The notes under the pieces were generated by a model. The model saw only the letters and a list, made by a program, of their open reading frames with translations. It had not been told where the DNA came from and did not search any database. Shown here piece by piece: positions 13,567 through 23,728 of a DNA stretch of 64,000 nt. Each line of letters begins with the position of its first letter. Within the stretch, counting starts at the first letter, position 1. Both the position numbers and the translations under genes were made by a program. The DNA comes from Gongronella butleri (lineage: Eukaryota; Mucoromycota; Mucoromycetes; Mucorales; Cunninghamellaceae), in NCBI GenBank assembly GCA_025201375.1, contig JAIWZP010000013.1, positions 186,001 through 250,000 on the forward strand. Direction: 5' to 3'.

Positions 13567-15575
13567 CAATTCTGGGTTCGTTCGGGGGCCCTTCACAGCA
13601 AAAAATGGATTTGCGAGTGATGGGTCTAAACAAAGCGTCACCGCTGGCAGTTGAGTTCCATTAGGGATTTCCAGCTGCCGTTTCACGACAGAGCGTGTTT
13701 CAGGGCTTTGCTAATATCTGGTTGACCAGTGAGCACGCATTTTATTTGAATGATTGCGTTTAGGAATTTTCTCTTGACCAGCCTACCCACATGATCCAAA
13801 GTCTGGTACGATGTAAGTGTGAGGTAAAATTCAACAAGCACAAAGCATTTCAGTCATAATCGATTAGTGCCAGTTCAGTGCAAATGTGACGTGATGTGTG
13901 CAAAAATCGAGCGTATCTTTTGGGTAGCCTGTCCCTCTATATTTCTCAGATTTTATTGCTCAAAGAGCTTTGAGCAATATATTTAACGTTGACGATAGCC
14001 CACCTTTGCTGAACATGTCAGACGTCGGATCATGAAAAAACAAAATATCGACATTCAGGTACATTTTTATTGAATTGATTGTGAAATTGATTGTTGTCGC
14101 GGACTGTGAAGCGAGCAACATGCCAATGCTGCGCTTGCGTGAGGCTCTGTCGCATCAAGAAGCAAAAGCATCAGGGAAACAGGGACATGGTGCCAGTGGC
14201 AATAGCGCGAGGAATGGAATGAATCAAGAAAAGTTGTTGGTAGCAGGCCCTGTTCATTTGTTGAGCGCGGAGCAGCCTCTTGCCGCGCGTGTTCTTGAAT
14301 GCTCAAAAAAGGGTCAAATCTAGACGCCTATTCTCAATTCGCCCGAATTGAAACGGGGCGAGGGTCTTGACGACACGCTTTCTCTCGTCAAGACATAATT
14401 GCCTTTTAAGAGCGGTTCCGACGCACACTACTGGGGTCGGCATGGGCAGGATTTCGTGCATGGATGCGTGTGCGAGCGCGCGTGCGAGCTCACGCTCTCA
14501 AAAAAAGGGCCTTCCTTTGGGATGGCAGGTATGTCATTCGCTGACGCCAATCAAGGCGAGAGAGAAAAAAAAAAGGTTCTCTTCCACTTTCCCTTTTGAG
14601 CACGCAATTTATGCAAAGTGGCCGGTGTTGATGCATGATTGGGGGCTCACTCTGGCGTGGTGATAGTGTTGCTCGGCCGACTTATGCAGGTTTACCATGA
14701 TCCAAAGCAAAAAGAGCCGGGTTCCATTAAAAAGGGAAGTCGCCACAGGGACCCTGTTTATTATCGTAAGCAAATGGGGCAAGAACAAGGAAATGAGTCA
14801 ACGACAATGGAGAGCGTTAAGAAAAAATGGGAAAAAAAAGGGGAAAAACTTGAAATGAACATGATTCTAGCTAGGACTGTGCACCAGGCGCGTCCAATAA
14901 GATAGAAAACAAAAGAATAAGGGAAAAGAGAAATGCAATTGGAAGCGAGACACCGAGAGATGGGAGAAAATGGGTAAAGCAAACGGAATTGATTGGAAAC
15001 GAGAGAAAAAGAGAGGTTGATGACGGATGGACATAATAGTGCAACGCCAGCAATGCCAATTGCCACTGTCTCAAGATCGAGTGGACGATCGAGAGCGCTG
15101 GCTCAAAGAACGACCAAGGGAGTTGGGCTCATGGCGCCAGAGGAAAAAGGTGGTGGGCTGGTTGACGATGACGACAGGGGAGAAGCTGACAGCCTTGCTG
15201 CGCACCGGGGCAAGTGTCTTGGCCGACGTGTCAATGAGAATGGAGGCAGTCATTTGAATTGGGAATGGAGCAAGAAAAATGCGAATGAATGAAAGAAAAA
15301 GAAAAAAACGAAAAGAAAAAGAACAATGAAATATGGTTGACTTGTCAATGTAGAATAAATAACAGGTTCAGGAGGCGAGACCCGTCATCAACAAAGGAAA
15401 AAAAAGTAAGGGGGGAGGAAAGAAAAAAAGGGACAAACTATTTTTGCATGAATCGGCCCCGTCTCGCATGCAAATGGCGGTGTTTAAAACGTCCATGAAG
15501 CCCAGTTTTTGCCATTTGTTGGTTGTTTCCTTTTCTTTCCTTCTTGTTGACTCTTTATTTGCTGGAAACCTCACG
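13567..15575. other. Gene-poor DNA before RPB11
   Basis: No confident gene. Contains a short possible minus-strand ORF at 15,071-15,253 (listed separately) and purine-rich DNA at 14,780-15,010 and 15,290-15,440. The last ~70 bases before 15,576 are T-rich and probably the RPB11 leader. Confidence 0.45.
15071..15253 (-). CDS. Possible 60-residue unknown protein
   Basis: An ATG-initiated minus-strand frame reads MTASILIDTSAKTLAPV...KAVSFSPVVIVNQPTTFFLW and stops after a Ser/Arg-rich tail. Its base composition resembles nearby exons rather than the flanking A-rich DNA, and KAVSF is the shape of a PP1-docking RVxF motif, though that may be chance. No family is recognised and the antisense frame is also open, so a spurious ORF is quite possible. 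Confidence 0.25.
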   Translation of the reverse strand: MTASILIDTSAKTLAPVRSKAVSFSPVVIVNQPTTFFLWRHEPNSLGRSLSQRSRSSTRS

Positions 15576-16186
15576 ATGAACGCGCCTGATCGTTTCGAGC
15601 TGTTTGTGATCCCTGATGGGAACAAAAAGTATGCCGCATACACTTGTTTTTGATTGTTTTCATTGAAAACATGGCTCATCCGTCCTCCAATTTACATTTT
15701 TTTTTTTTTTTTGTTGTTTACTAGGGTGGAAATGGAGAACGACACTCGTATCCCCAATGCCGCCACGTTTAAGATCGAACGCGAGGATCACACACTGGCC
15801 AACATGCTGCGAGCGTATGTTTTTCTCTATTGTTTTCAGGCAATTGGGTGTGCTCACGGCTTTTTTTTTTTTTTTTTTTTTTTTTTTCCCTCGCTAGTCA
15901 ATTGCTCAAGGACCCGCGTGTGCTTTTTGCGGGCTACAAGGTGCCTCATCCATTGGAGCACAATTTCCTGATCAAGATCCAAACGACGCCCGGCACGACG
16001 CCCGGCCAAGCGCTGAGCGAAGCAACGGCAGAGCTGATCAAGGAGATCAACACGCTGAAAAACAAGTTTGAAATGGACGTTTTGCGCATCCGCACCTTTG
16101 AGGACGCCAAAGCGACGCAGGGTGGCGTCTACGACGACCCAATGGCCATTGATCAGCACCGCCCTGCCATGGATGTTGATTTTTAA
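15576..16186 (+). CDS. RPB11: RNA polymerase II subunit Rpb11
   Basis: Three exons, 15576-15628, 15725-15814 and 15898-16186, give 143 residues. Rpb11 pairs with Rpb3 in the assembly platform of RNA polymerase II in the nucleus, equivalent to bacterial alpha. The start MNAPDRFELFVIPDG is the standard Rpb11 N terminus, and the core [41 protein letters not shown] is strongly conserved. The C-terminal helix (LIKEINTLKNKFEMDVLRIR) is followed by a ~25-residue extension rich in Asp/Ala/Thr. Intron 2 contains a T run of about 27. The gene converges on the oxidoreductase gene at 16.4 kb. Confidence 0.95.
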
Positions 16187-16443
16187 AGGCTCCATCAGCG
16201 TCAATCAGCTTTTTTTCGCGTCTTTCTCCGTGTCAAATCTGCCCTCGATCTGCATCCCCATTTTTTTTTTTTTTTTTAGATGCACGTGTGTAAATAATTT
16301 CTCCTCTTCCTTTTTGTATTTCTTCGTCCAATTATATATCCATAAAATCAGCAAAACAGAGCAATTGGGCTAAATCGCGAGAAAAAAAGAAAGAAAAAAA
16401 AAGAGGCACGGGGAGGAGGACCTCTTTTATTTGTGGAATTCGT

Positions 16444-18049
16444 TCAGCAGTGCTCTTCAAAGGAGATGCCAATGGCCTGTAACCTGTCCACGAGGTTTGT
16501 GTTCCAAAAGGCGACGCTTGGGGTGAGGACACCGGACGGGACGCGTCCGTCTGCGTGATGAGTAAGCAACGCGAGGGCACATTGCAAAGTGATGCGCGGT
16601 GTGGCGACGTAGCCTGGTTCTGGGCCGTGAACGAGCGCCGTCAGCTCGGCATTGAATGGCTGCTTGGCAATGGCGTCACTAACGCTCAAAGTCTGATAAC
16701 CTTTGCTGCGCAAGATAATTTCAAAGCTTGTCTGGCTCAATTGCTCCTCGCTCGGGTGGTCACGCGAAAAGACACCAGCCGAGAACTTTTCGGGATACGC
16801 CAGCAGCAATTGGCGGCCCCAGGGAGACGCTGCCAGGAATTTGAAGATGAGACCATACACAAAATACAGCAATGCGATCCAAAGAGACGGCAACAAGCTG
16901 TACGCGGCGAATTGCACAGTTGGAGGCATAGCTGTTGTCTCTTTGACCTTGCCGCCTTCTTTTTGCTCTGCACATTTGCCATATCCTGTCAAAAACAGCT
17001 GCTGCGATAGACGCACAATCGACGGATCCGCAAACACAAATGGCACATGGTACCCGAGCTGCTTGTCCTTGGTCAAGCGCTTGTGAAAAGTCAATTTGCG
17101 ACCCACAGGCCGCGGTAGCTGCGCCAAATCAGACACTTTGCGGATTTCCCGCAGCAATTCCACAGACCCAAAGCCATGCACTAGTGACAAAAAAAGAAAA
17201 AAAAAATAAATGAGAGTGAGAAAGTGTCAGGATCGTGTGCTGCTTTTAAAAAAAAAAACGCGTCTGAATTGTGTGTCGTGTATGAAAGCGCGCTTACCTG
17301 CTGATTCATACGTCGCATAGCCGCCGCGCAGCCCTGCAGGGCCCGTGTGAAGCTTGAAAAACATTTCCACTTGCGTAGGTGTCCATCCTCGCTGCTGGTA
17401 AAGCTGCTTCACCCAGAGTACACCCATATCCGTCGGCACCTAAGTTGAAAACAAAGGGATGTGTCAATGACACGTGCAAAAATATCGCTTTTTCTTACGC
17501 TGTCAAAACCACACGAGTGCACAATAGTGATGTTCCGCTTGCAGGCTTGATGATGGTACGTTCGCTGCATCCGTTCCACAAATTCCGGCTCGCCTGCCAT
17601 TAATAATCACAAAAAAAAGGAGCATGAAGAATTGGCAATTGGCATCCACGCGCCTTTTTTTTCCTTTTTTTCGTCGACTTACCGGTGACATCGACATAAT
17701 GACATCCTTTTTCCACACAAGAGCGCACAACATATTCGCCTGTAAATCGATAGGGCCCGACAGCATTGATGAGCACCTTGGAGGCCTCTGCCATGTCGTC
17801 CAGTTGCTCGCGGCGAACAATATTGGCGACGAGGATATCGGGGCGGGGAATCTTGCAATTGGGGAACATGGGCTCGAATTCGTCAATCACATCTTGCAGC
17901 TTGCGCTGTGCGCGGCCAGCAATGGCCCACGTAAACGCGTGCGGAAACATGTCAGGCTGTGTGGACGCCAGCTCGTACACGTGCTTGACAATATACTTGC
18001 CCGTCAGCCCCGTGGCGCCAAAGATGGTGATATCGTACTGCTTGGGCAT
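16444..18049 (-). CDS. Saccharopine dehydrogenase-like oxidoreductase (SCCPDH family)
   Basis: Four exons: 18049-17683, 17593-17499, 17439-17298 and 17180-16444, giving 446 residues. The N-terminal Rossmann fold starts ITIFGATGLTGKYIVKHV and contains the family motifs NAVGPYRFTGEYVVRSCVEKGCHYVDVTGEPEF and SCGFDSVPTDMGV. A hydrophobic span at about residues 292-315 (LLPSLWIALLYFVYGLIF) fits the membrane/lipid-droplet association seen in SCCPDH relatives. The family is named after saccharopine dehydrogenase, but its substrate is generally unknown, so a lysine-pathway role should not be assumed. It is convergent with RPB11 (257 bp between stops) and in tandem with CCT3. Confidence 0.9.
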
Positions 18050-18503
18050 AGCGTATATGGTGTGTGGTATAAAGACAATGGAGTGGGAGAAACACGCGCA
18101 AAAGTTAGCAAAAAAAGAAACAAAAAGAAAAAAAAAACAAGTGGGGAAGAAAAAGAGAGTGCGGTGGGGCGACGAAAAAAAAAAAAAATAGGGAAAAAGG
18201 AAAGGGGCAAAAGCCTGACGCTTTCAAATGTGAGCTGCTGGCGGCAATTCAAAAAATACGGGTTGGGGTGGGTCACCCTCCGCATGCCCAAATTGACTCT
18301 TTTGATGCAATGCACGGCCATGGACACGGTTGGGGAAGGTAGAAAAAAGAACGAGTGGGAGGAGGATGCAATCATCTGCTTTTATTATTTTACCGCTATT
18401 TTCAACAAACAAAACAAAACAAAAAAACTATGTATAAAATGACAAGGTGGGGATCTCATGCTTTTTTTCATTGTTGCTGTTCCATCATTTCCTATAAAAA
18501 ACG
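18050..18503. other. Intergenic between SCCPDH-like start and CCT3 end
   Basis: Purine/A-rich on the plus strand with A runs at 18,100-18,200 (promoter side of the SCCPDH-like gene). No gene seen. Confidence 0.5.
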
Positions 18504-20847
18504 TCAAAAGGAGGAACCTGTCAGCATCTTTTTCCTTTTTTTCTGCTTGCACGGCCGGCAATATGGCGCACGTGCCTCAATGCCTGTCCCAATGGGTGAC
18601 ATTTGCCCTTTTTTTTCTTTTCTTTCTCTTACCTCAGGAGAAGGCTGAGCACCACCGCCGCCTTGTTGCTTGTTCTTGGACAGACCCGAGACAATGTCAT
18701 CGACGCGTAGCAAAAGACAGGCAGACTAAGGAGGAAATAAGAATTAAAATTCGCGTCCAATGGCTTTTTTCTTCCTTTTTCTTTTTTTTTGCTCGTTTTT
18801 ACCTCAATAGCGGTCTTGATGGTTTGGACCTTGACGGCCGAAGGTTCCCAGACACCGTATTGGTGCATGTCGACGACCTTGCCGGCCTCGCCATCAATAC
18901 CAAAGGTGTGTTCACCACTGGCGTGCTTGGCGCGCAACTGAGTGAGGGCCTTGATGGCGCTGCCGCCGCAGTTCTGCACGAGCGTGCGGGGAATCACCTC
19001 CATGGCCTCGGCAACGGCAAGGTATGGCCATTGCTCGACGCCCTCCAGCAACTTGGCGCGTTCCTCAAGCTTGACGGACACGGCCATCTCGGTCGCACCA
19101 CCACCGGGCGCAAGTTTCGCGTTGAAGAACACATTGCGTGCGACACACATCGCGTCTTGCAAATTGCGCTCCACCTCGGCAAGGATATCTTTGCTGGGAC
19201 CACGCAGCACAATCGAGCACGCCTTGGGATCCTTGCATTGCGTCAAAAACGTAAAGTATCTAGTGAAAAAAAAATAAAAATAAAAAGCGCGTCAGTCGCG
19301 TTTTTCGTGTACCAAGAATCCGTTTTTTTTTTTTTTTTTTTTTGCTTACTCGTCGCCAATCTTCTCAATGTTGAACAGACCACAGCCCGTGCCAACATCG
19401 ACCTCCTTGAGGTCATCGACGCGATTGACAATGGTGGCACCCACGGCGCGCGCAATGCGGTTGTTGTCCGTCTTGCGCACACGGCGAATCGCCGTGATGT
19501 TGGCCTTGACAAAGTAGTGCTGCGCGAGATCTACAGGTGAAAAAAATGGGGGTCAAAACAGTCCATTGTCAGCACCAATTCGCCCTTTTTTACTTACCAG
19601 AGACACCCTTTTCGGTGAACACGAGGTCGGGCTTGAGAGCAATGATCTTTTCGCACATGCTCTTGACCTGCTCCTCCTCGATTTCAAGGATGCGGTTCCA
19701 ATCGGCCTCCTTGGTGATCTCAATGTTGGTCTGCGACTCGCCCTTCTTGTACTCGAGGGGGCAATCCAACAACACAATGCGTGGGTTCTCAATGCGACGG
19801 CGCATCTTGGGGTGAGTCACATCCTTGGCTACCATGATGCCATCCAGCACCTTGGATTCCTCAATTTCGCCACCGGGAATCTTTTTAAAAAGAGTCAGCA
19901 ACCCTCGAATGTCAGCTGTTTGCGCTATTTTTTTGATTCTTGATATTTAATTTTTGATTTTTTTTTTTTTTTTTTTTTTTTTACCTTTTCAACGCGGGCA
20001 TAGCGCTTGAGATCGACCTCGCGGCGGCCAGTGCGCTCCTCTTCGCGGGCAACGGTGCGCACAGAATCAAGAGCAAGCTTGCACATGAGGTCGCTCCAGG
20101 TGCTGACGAATTTGGTGCCAATGGACGACTTGATCAGACGAAGCATCTCCTCGTCATTGGTCACATCCACAGGCACAGCAATCTCCTCGACAATCTGCAA
20201 CGCGTCCTCCAGCGCCTTCTTGAACGCGCTGATAATAACAATGGGGTGGATGTTGTTCTCAATGTGCGGGAGCGAACGAGCAAGCACCTCACCAGCTGCC
20301 GAAAAAAAAACAAAAACAAGGGGGGAAAGGAGAGGGCGAGACGTAAGAAGATCATCCCCGTTTTTTTTTTTTTTTTTCCCTTGCTTACCGAGGATAATGA
20401 CGCTCGTCGTGCCGTCGCCAACTTCCTCATCTTGGGTGCGAGAGAGTTCAATCATGCTTTTGGCGGCCGGATGCTGAACATCGATTTCACGCAGAATCGC
20501 ATTGCCGTCGTTGGTCAAGAGAATGCCGCCCATGGGGTCCAAAAGCATCTTGAGCATCGAGCGAGGGCCCAAGCACGTACGAATCACATCTGCCACCGTC
20601 TAAATCGCAAAAAAATCAAAGGTCAGCCACCAAATATGTTGTCTTTTGCGCTCTGTCGCCACCATCATCTTCTTGTCCTGGTTCTTTTTACCTTGGCAGC
20701 CGTAATGTTGGAAATCTGAGCCTTGCGGCCGGATTCCCGCTCCATGTTGGTATCTAAGAAAGCAAAAAAGCACAATTAGCCGGAAAATAGACATAAACAG
20801 CTTGAAAACAAGCAAAACGTACTCATCACAAGAACTGGGGCCTGCAT
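18504..20847 (-). CDS. CCT3: Chaperonin CCT/TRiC subunit gamma
   Basis: Exons: 20847-20823, 20753-20692, 20599-20389, 20295-19985, 19880-19598, 19530-19350, 19259-18803 and 18725 onwards. This yields 541 residues to the last conserved position (18,633). CCT3 is one of eight subunits of the cytosolic ring that folds actin and tubulin. ATP-binding signatures are visible: GPRSMLKMLLDPMGGILLTNDG and DEEVGDGTTSVI near the N terminus, then LAPGGGATEM, and GIDGEAGKVVDM near the C terminus. The 3' end is unresolved: at 18,632 a good donor (GAG|GTAAGA) could splice to a short tail exon, whereas read-through adds 42 low-complexity residues and stops at 18,504. It diverges from the peptidyl-tRNA hydrolase gene. 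Confidence 0.93.
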
Positions 20848-21140
20848 CTTGTCGTTCGTGTGTTGTTGATGAAAAAAAAGGGAAAAGATCGCGTTTCCAG
20901 GGAGAGTTGGACCTTTGAAATGTCAAAACAGCTTGATTTTCAAAGAGCGCTCCGCCAGGCTGGACCAGCCAAAAGAGGCTTTTCCAGATTGTGTGCCTTT
21001 TTTCTTTCCTTTTCCCCTTTCTTCACCGCTTCGACTGCGCCAGGCACTCAAATTGTATAAAAGCAGCCAGCTTTTGTGTCTATTGCTTCGTTTTTTCTAT
21101 TTTTTATCATTCCCTACCCCTTTTTTGCTCTTTTTATATC
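20848..21140. promoter_or_regulatory. Bidirectional promoter region, CCT3 / peptidyl-tRNA hydrolase
   Basis: Only 293 bp separate the two divergent ATGs. On the plus strand a TATA-like TATAAAAG lies at 21,056-21,063, about 80 nt before the hydrolase ATG, within pyrimidine-rich DNA. Confidence 0.55.
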
Positions 21141-21918
21141 ATGACTCTCAAGCTTTTGGTAGGTAGCCCGCGTCTCCGGCGAATATTGGTCTTCATGGCC
21201 AAGGAACCAGGGCACTCACGTTGTTTGTTTTTCTAAAGTTCGTCGGTTTAGGCAACTATACGCACCCCAACACGCGACACAACGTTGGAATGATGGTTCT
21301 AGACGTGCTGGCCAAGCAACTCGAGCTTGTATGGACGCAGCACAAGCCTTGGAAGGCAATGGTTGCTCATACCACTCTGGACCTTGTTGCCAAGGATGAA
21401 TCCGTCACGCACATCCAATTGACTTTGTTGAAGCCGCGCTTGCTCATGAACGTGAGTGGCACTTCCGTCGCCAAGGCTGGTAATGCTATAAAAAGTGCTC
21501 ACGATGAACGATGGCACAGACATGGCTGACTCTTTTTTTTTTTTTTTTTTTTTTGCTGTTTTTAGTCAACGATATGAGCATTCCATCGTCGCAAATGTTT
21601 GTTTTCCATGATGACTTGCAGCGTCCGCTGGGCAAGCTGTCGATGAAGATGGGCGGCTCAGCCAATGGACACAATGGGATCAAGTCGGTTATGCAAAAGC
21701 TGGGCACAGAGGAATTTTACCGTGTTCGCATCGGCATTGGCCGGCCAGCGACGCGCGATCCCGACCAAGTCGCCGACTATGTTCTCGGCAAGTTCACTGA
21801 CCAGGAGCACGCTGAGCTGGATAAGTCCGTGTATCCGTTGCTCGTTCAGCAGGACCCTTTGGCGTCACTTTGCCTTCGCGGTCAGCTCTGGCAACCGCCA
21901 CAAGCCCCAAAACCTTGA
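21141..21918 (+). CDS. PTH1: Peptidyl-tRNA hydrolase, bacterial (Pth1) type
   Basis: Three exons, 21141-21158 (18 nt), 21239-21479 and 21566-21918, give 203 residues. The enzyme releases peptides from peptidyl-tRNA that drops off ribosomes; in fungi this type usually serves mitochondria. Family motifs: FVGLGNYTHPNTRHNVG (Asn and catalytic His), LLKPRLLMNVSGTSV, and FHDDLQRPLGKLSMKMGGSANGHNGIKS (Asp and substrate-binding Asn). Only a few residues precede the core, so no mitochondrial presequence is apparent with this start, and targeting is uncertain. An AATAAA lies ~150 bp downstream (about 22,068). Confidence 0.93.
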
Positions 21919-22345
21919 AAGCCAAAGGTTCCACGCACACCTGCCGCAGCAGAACCTTCCGACAATATGCCGCCTCCACCGCCCCCCGTGGAATCATGTT
22001 AAATACATCTTTTTATCTCATACACGCATTGGTTCTTGTCGATACCCTTCATTTATTATTTGGCATACGCAATAAAATGGCTACATTTACAGTATTAAAA
22101 CACTGTTCACGCAACATAGTGCTGTGGGACCCGATGAACAAGATTCAGTGGACGCGCCCCGCAAAAGGGGCATCATACAGTATCATAAGGTCATTTCCAT
22201 TTTACTGTAATATCATCCATCCGGCGCACTGGCGAACAACAACGGCGTCATGAATCTCTGATACTGCTCGCTCTCGTATGTACGATAAATAAAAGATGAG
22301 GCATTGTTTCTTTTATTACGCGACTATATTAGTGCAATAATGATG
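21919..22345. other. Convergent intergenic DNA with TACAGTA words
   Basis: Lies between the ends of the hydrolase and ZNG1 genes. Holds TACAGTA/TTACTGTA words near 22,090, 22,178 and 22,202. A ~45-bp segment at about 22,125-22,170 (GGACCCGATGAACAAGAT...) resembles about 44,026-44,075 in the tandem-array region. Confidence 0.5.
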
Positions 22346-23514
22346 TCATGATGAAGAGGAGACAAGGCATGCCTTGAAGCTCTCTGTAATGATGTTTCTA
22401 TCCAGATCTTTGCCAATAAACACAAGCTTATTACGTCTTTCTTCCTCTGGCAGCCATGCGCGGTCCTGTTGACCGTCAAAAATCTGCGCAAAAAGGCATG
22501 TTCGTATTAATTTAGCTGTTTTTTTTTTTTTTGGATATGTGATGCTTACCATGTGTACGCCTTGAAAAATGAATCGATCGTTCTCACCATGAATGTGGAG
22601 AATGCCCTTCATGCGGTAAACTTGCGGCCCAATGCTTGCAAGTATGGACTGGATCCAGCGATTCAGACGATCGAAATCCAATGCGCCCGGCAGGTCGATG
22701 CCTACAGACACCATAGAGCGTTTGCTGCCATGCGCGTGTGCTGGCGACGACGCAGAGTCTACTTGGAGCCGCTGAAGGTCAAATGCGCCAATATTCAAGA
22801 TCGCGTCAAGATCGACCAGACCATAGCGCGTCGCGTGGATAGGCGCCGTGCCATTGATCGCACGTAACCGCGTTTTGAGTTTGTCCACAGCACTGCTGTC
22901 CAGCAAATCGGTCTTGTTCAGCACAAGGACGTCGGCAAAAGCGATCTGTTGCGACGCCTCGCTGTGATCATCATCGTCCCCGAGATATTGCGCGAGGTGG
23001 TAGCCGTCGACCATGGTGACCACAGCGTCCAACGCGTAAAAGGAGGCCAGTGCGTCGTCCGTCATGATTGTCTGTATCACAGGGCCAGGATCCGCAAGCC
23101 CGGTGGTCTCAATGAGCACCATGTCGAATTGATCGCGTCGCTCCGTCATCAATTCGCGCAAAATCCGGTCCAGGTCGCCGCGCACAGTGCAGCACAAGCT
23201 GCGCACCAAAAAAAAAAAGGGGAGGGGGTGTGAGTGTTCCATGCCTCGAGCTGCTTTTTGTGCGTCGTACCAGCCATTTTGTGTCTCAAATACTTCTTGT
23301 CCTGCGTCCAAGACGAGACCGCCGTCCACGGCCGTCTCGCCAAACTCGTTTTCAATGACAGCGATGCGCTTGCCATGCTGCGCCTTGAGAATATGGTTCA
23401 AAAGCGTTGTCTATGCAGAAAAAAAAAGCCGCATAAGAGCCTATTTCTCGGAGGTACGCCCAAATATACCTTTCCGCTGCCGAGAAAGCCGGTTAAAATA
23501 GTGACAGGAACCAT
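22346..23514 (-). CDS. ZNG1: Zinc-regulated GTPase metalloprotein activator (CobW/COG0523 family)
   Basis: Four exons: 23514-23470, 23410-23271, 23198-22550 and 22483-22346, giving 323 residues. Zng1-type proteins use GTP to insert zinc into client enzymes such as methionine aminopeptidase. The P-loop GFLGSGKTT occupies about residues 9-17. The metal-binding CxCC sits in NGCLCCTVRGD and is interrupted by an intron after the first Cys is two-thirds complete. Further motifs are ENEFGETAVD, ETTGLADPGPV and NKTD, followed by the C-terminal domain with KGILHIHGEN. An Asp/His stretch (DDDDHSE) and HAHG may bind metal. It is divergent from the FAD-oxidase gene, with 214 bp between ATGs. Confidence 0.93.
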
Positions 23515-23728
23515 GACGAGGGTGAAACGAAAAAGAGAGGAAGTAGAAGAAGAAGAAAAAAAAAAGGTTCACAATTCAATGCATGGCAAAATGCGGAGCA
23601 TTCAGGGCAATTTCTCCTTTTTCCCAGCCAATGGCGGGGGATACAAGATTGCTGTGCCAATGGCTGGGTTTTTTGCGTCACGCATTCGCCTCTTTCTTTT
23701 TCTTTCCCCCTTTTTATCCCCATTCAAC
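23515..23728. promoter_or_regulatory. Bidirectional promoter region, ZNG1 / FAD oxidase
   Basis: A 214-bp gap between divergent ATGs. It contains two CCAATGGC words (about 23,628 and 23,658) that could act as CCAAT-type boxes in either direction, and pyrimidine-rich DNA just before the oxidase ATG. Confidence 0.45.

Noticed and set aside
18458..19540. 360-codon plus-strand ORF over CCT3
   Set aside because: Antisense of CCT3 exons and introns, with Phe runs from intron T tracts.
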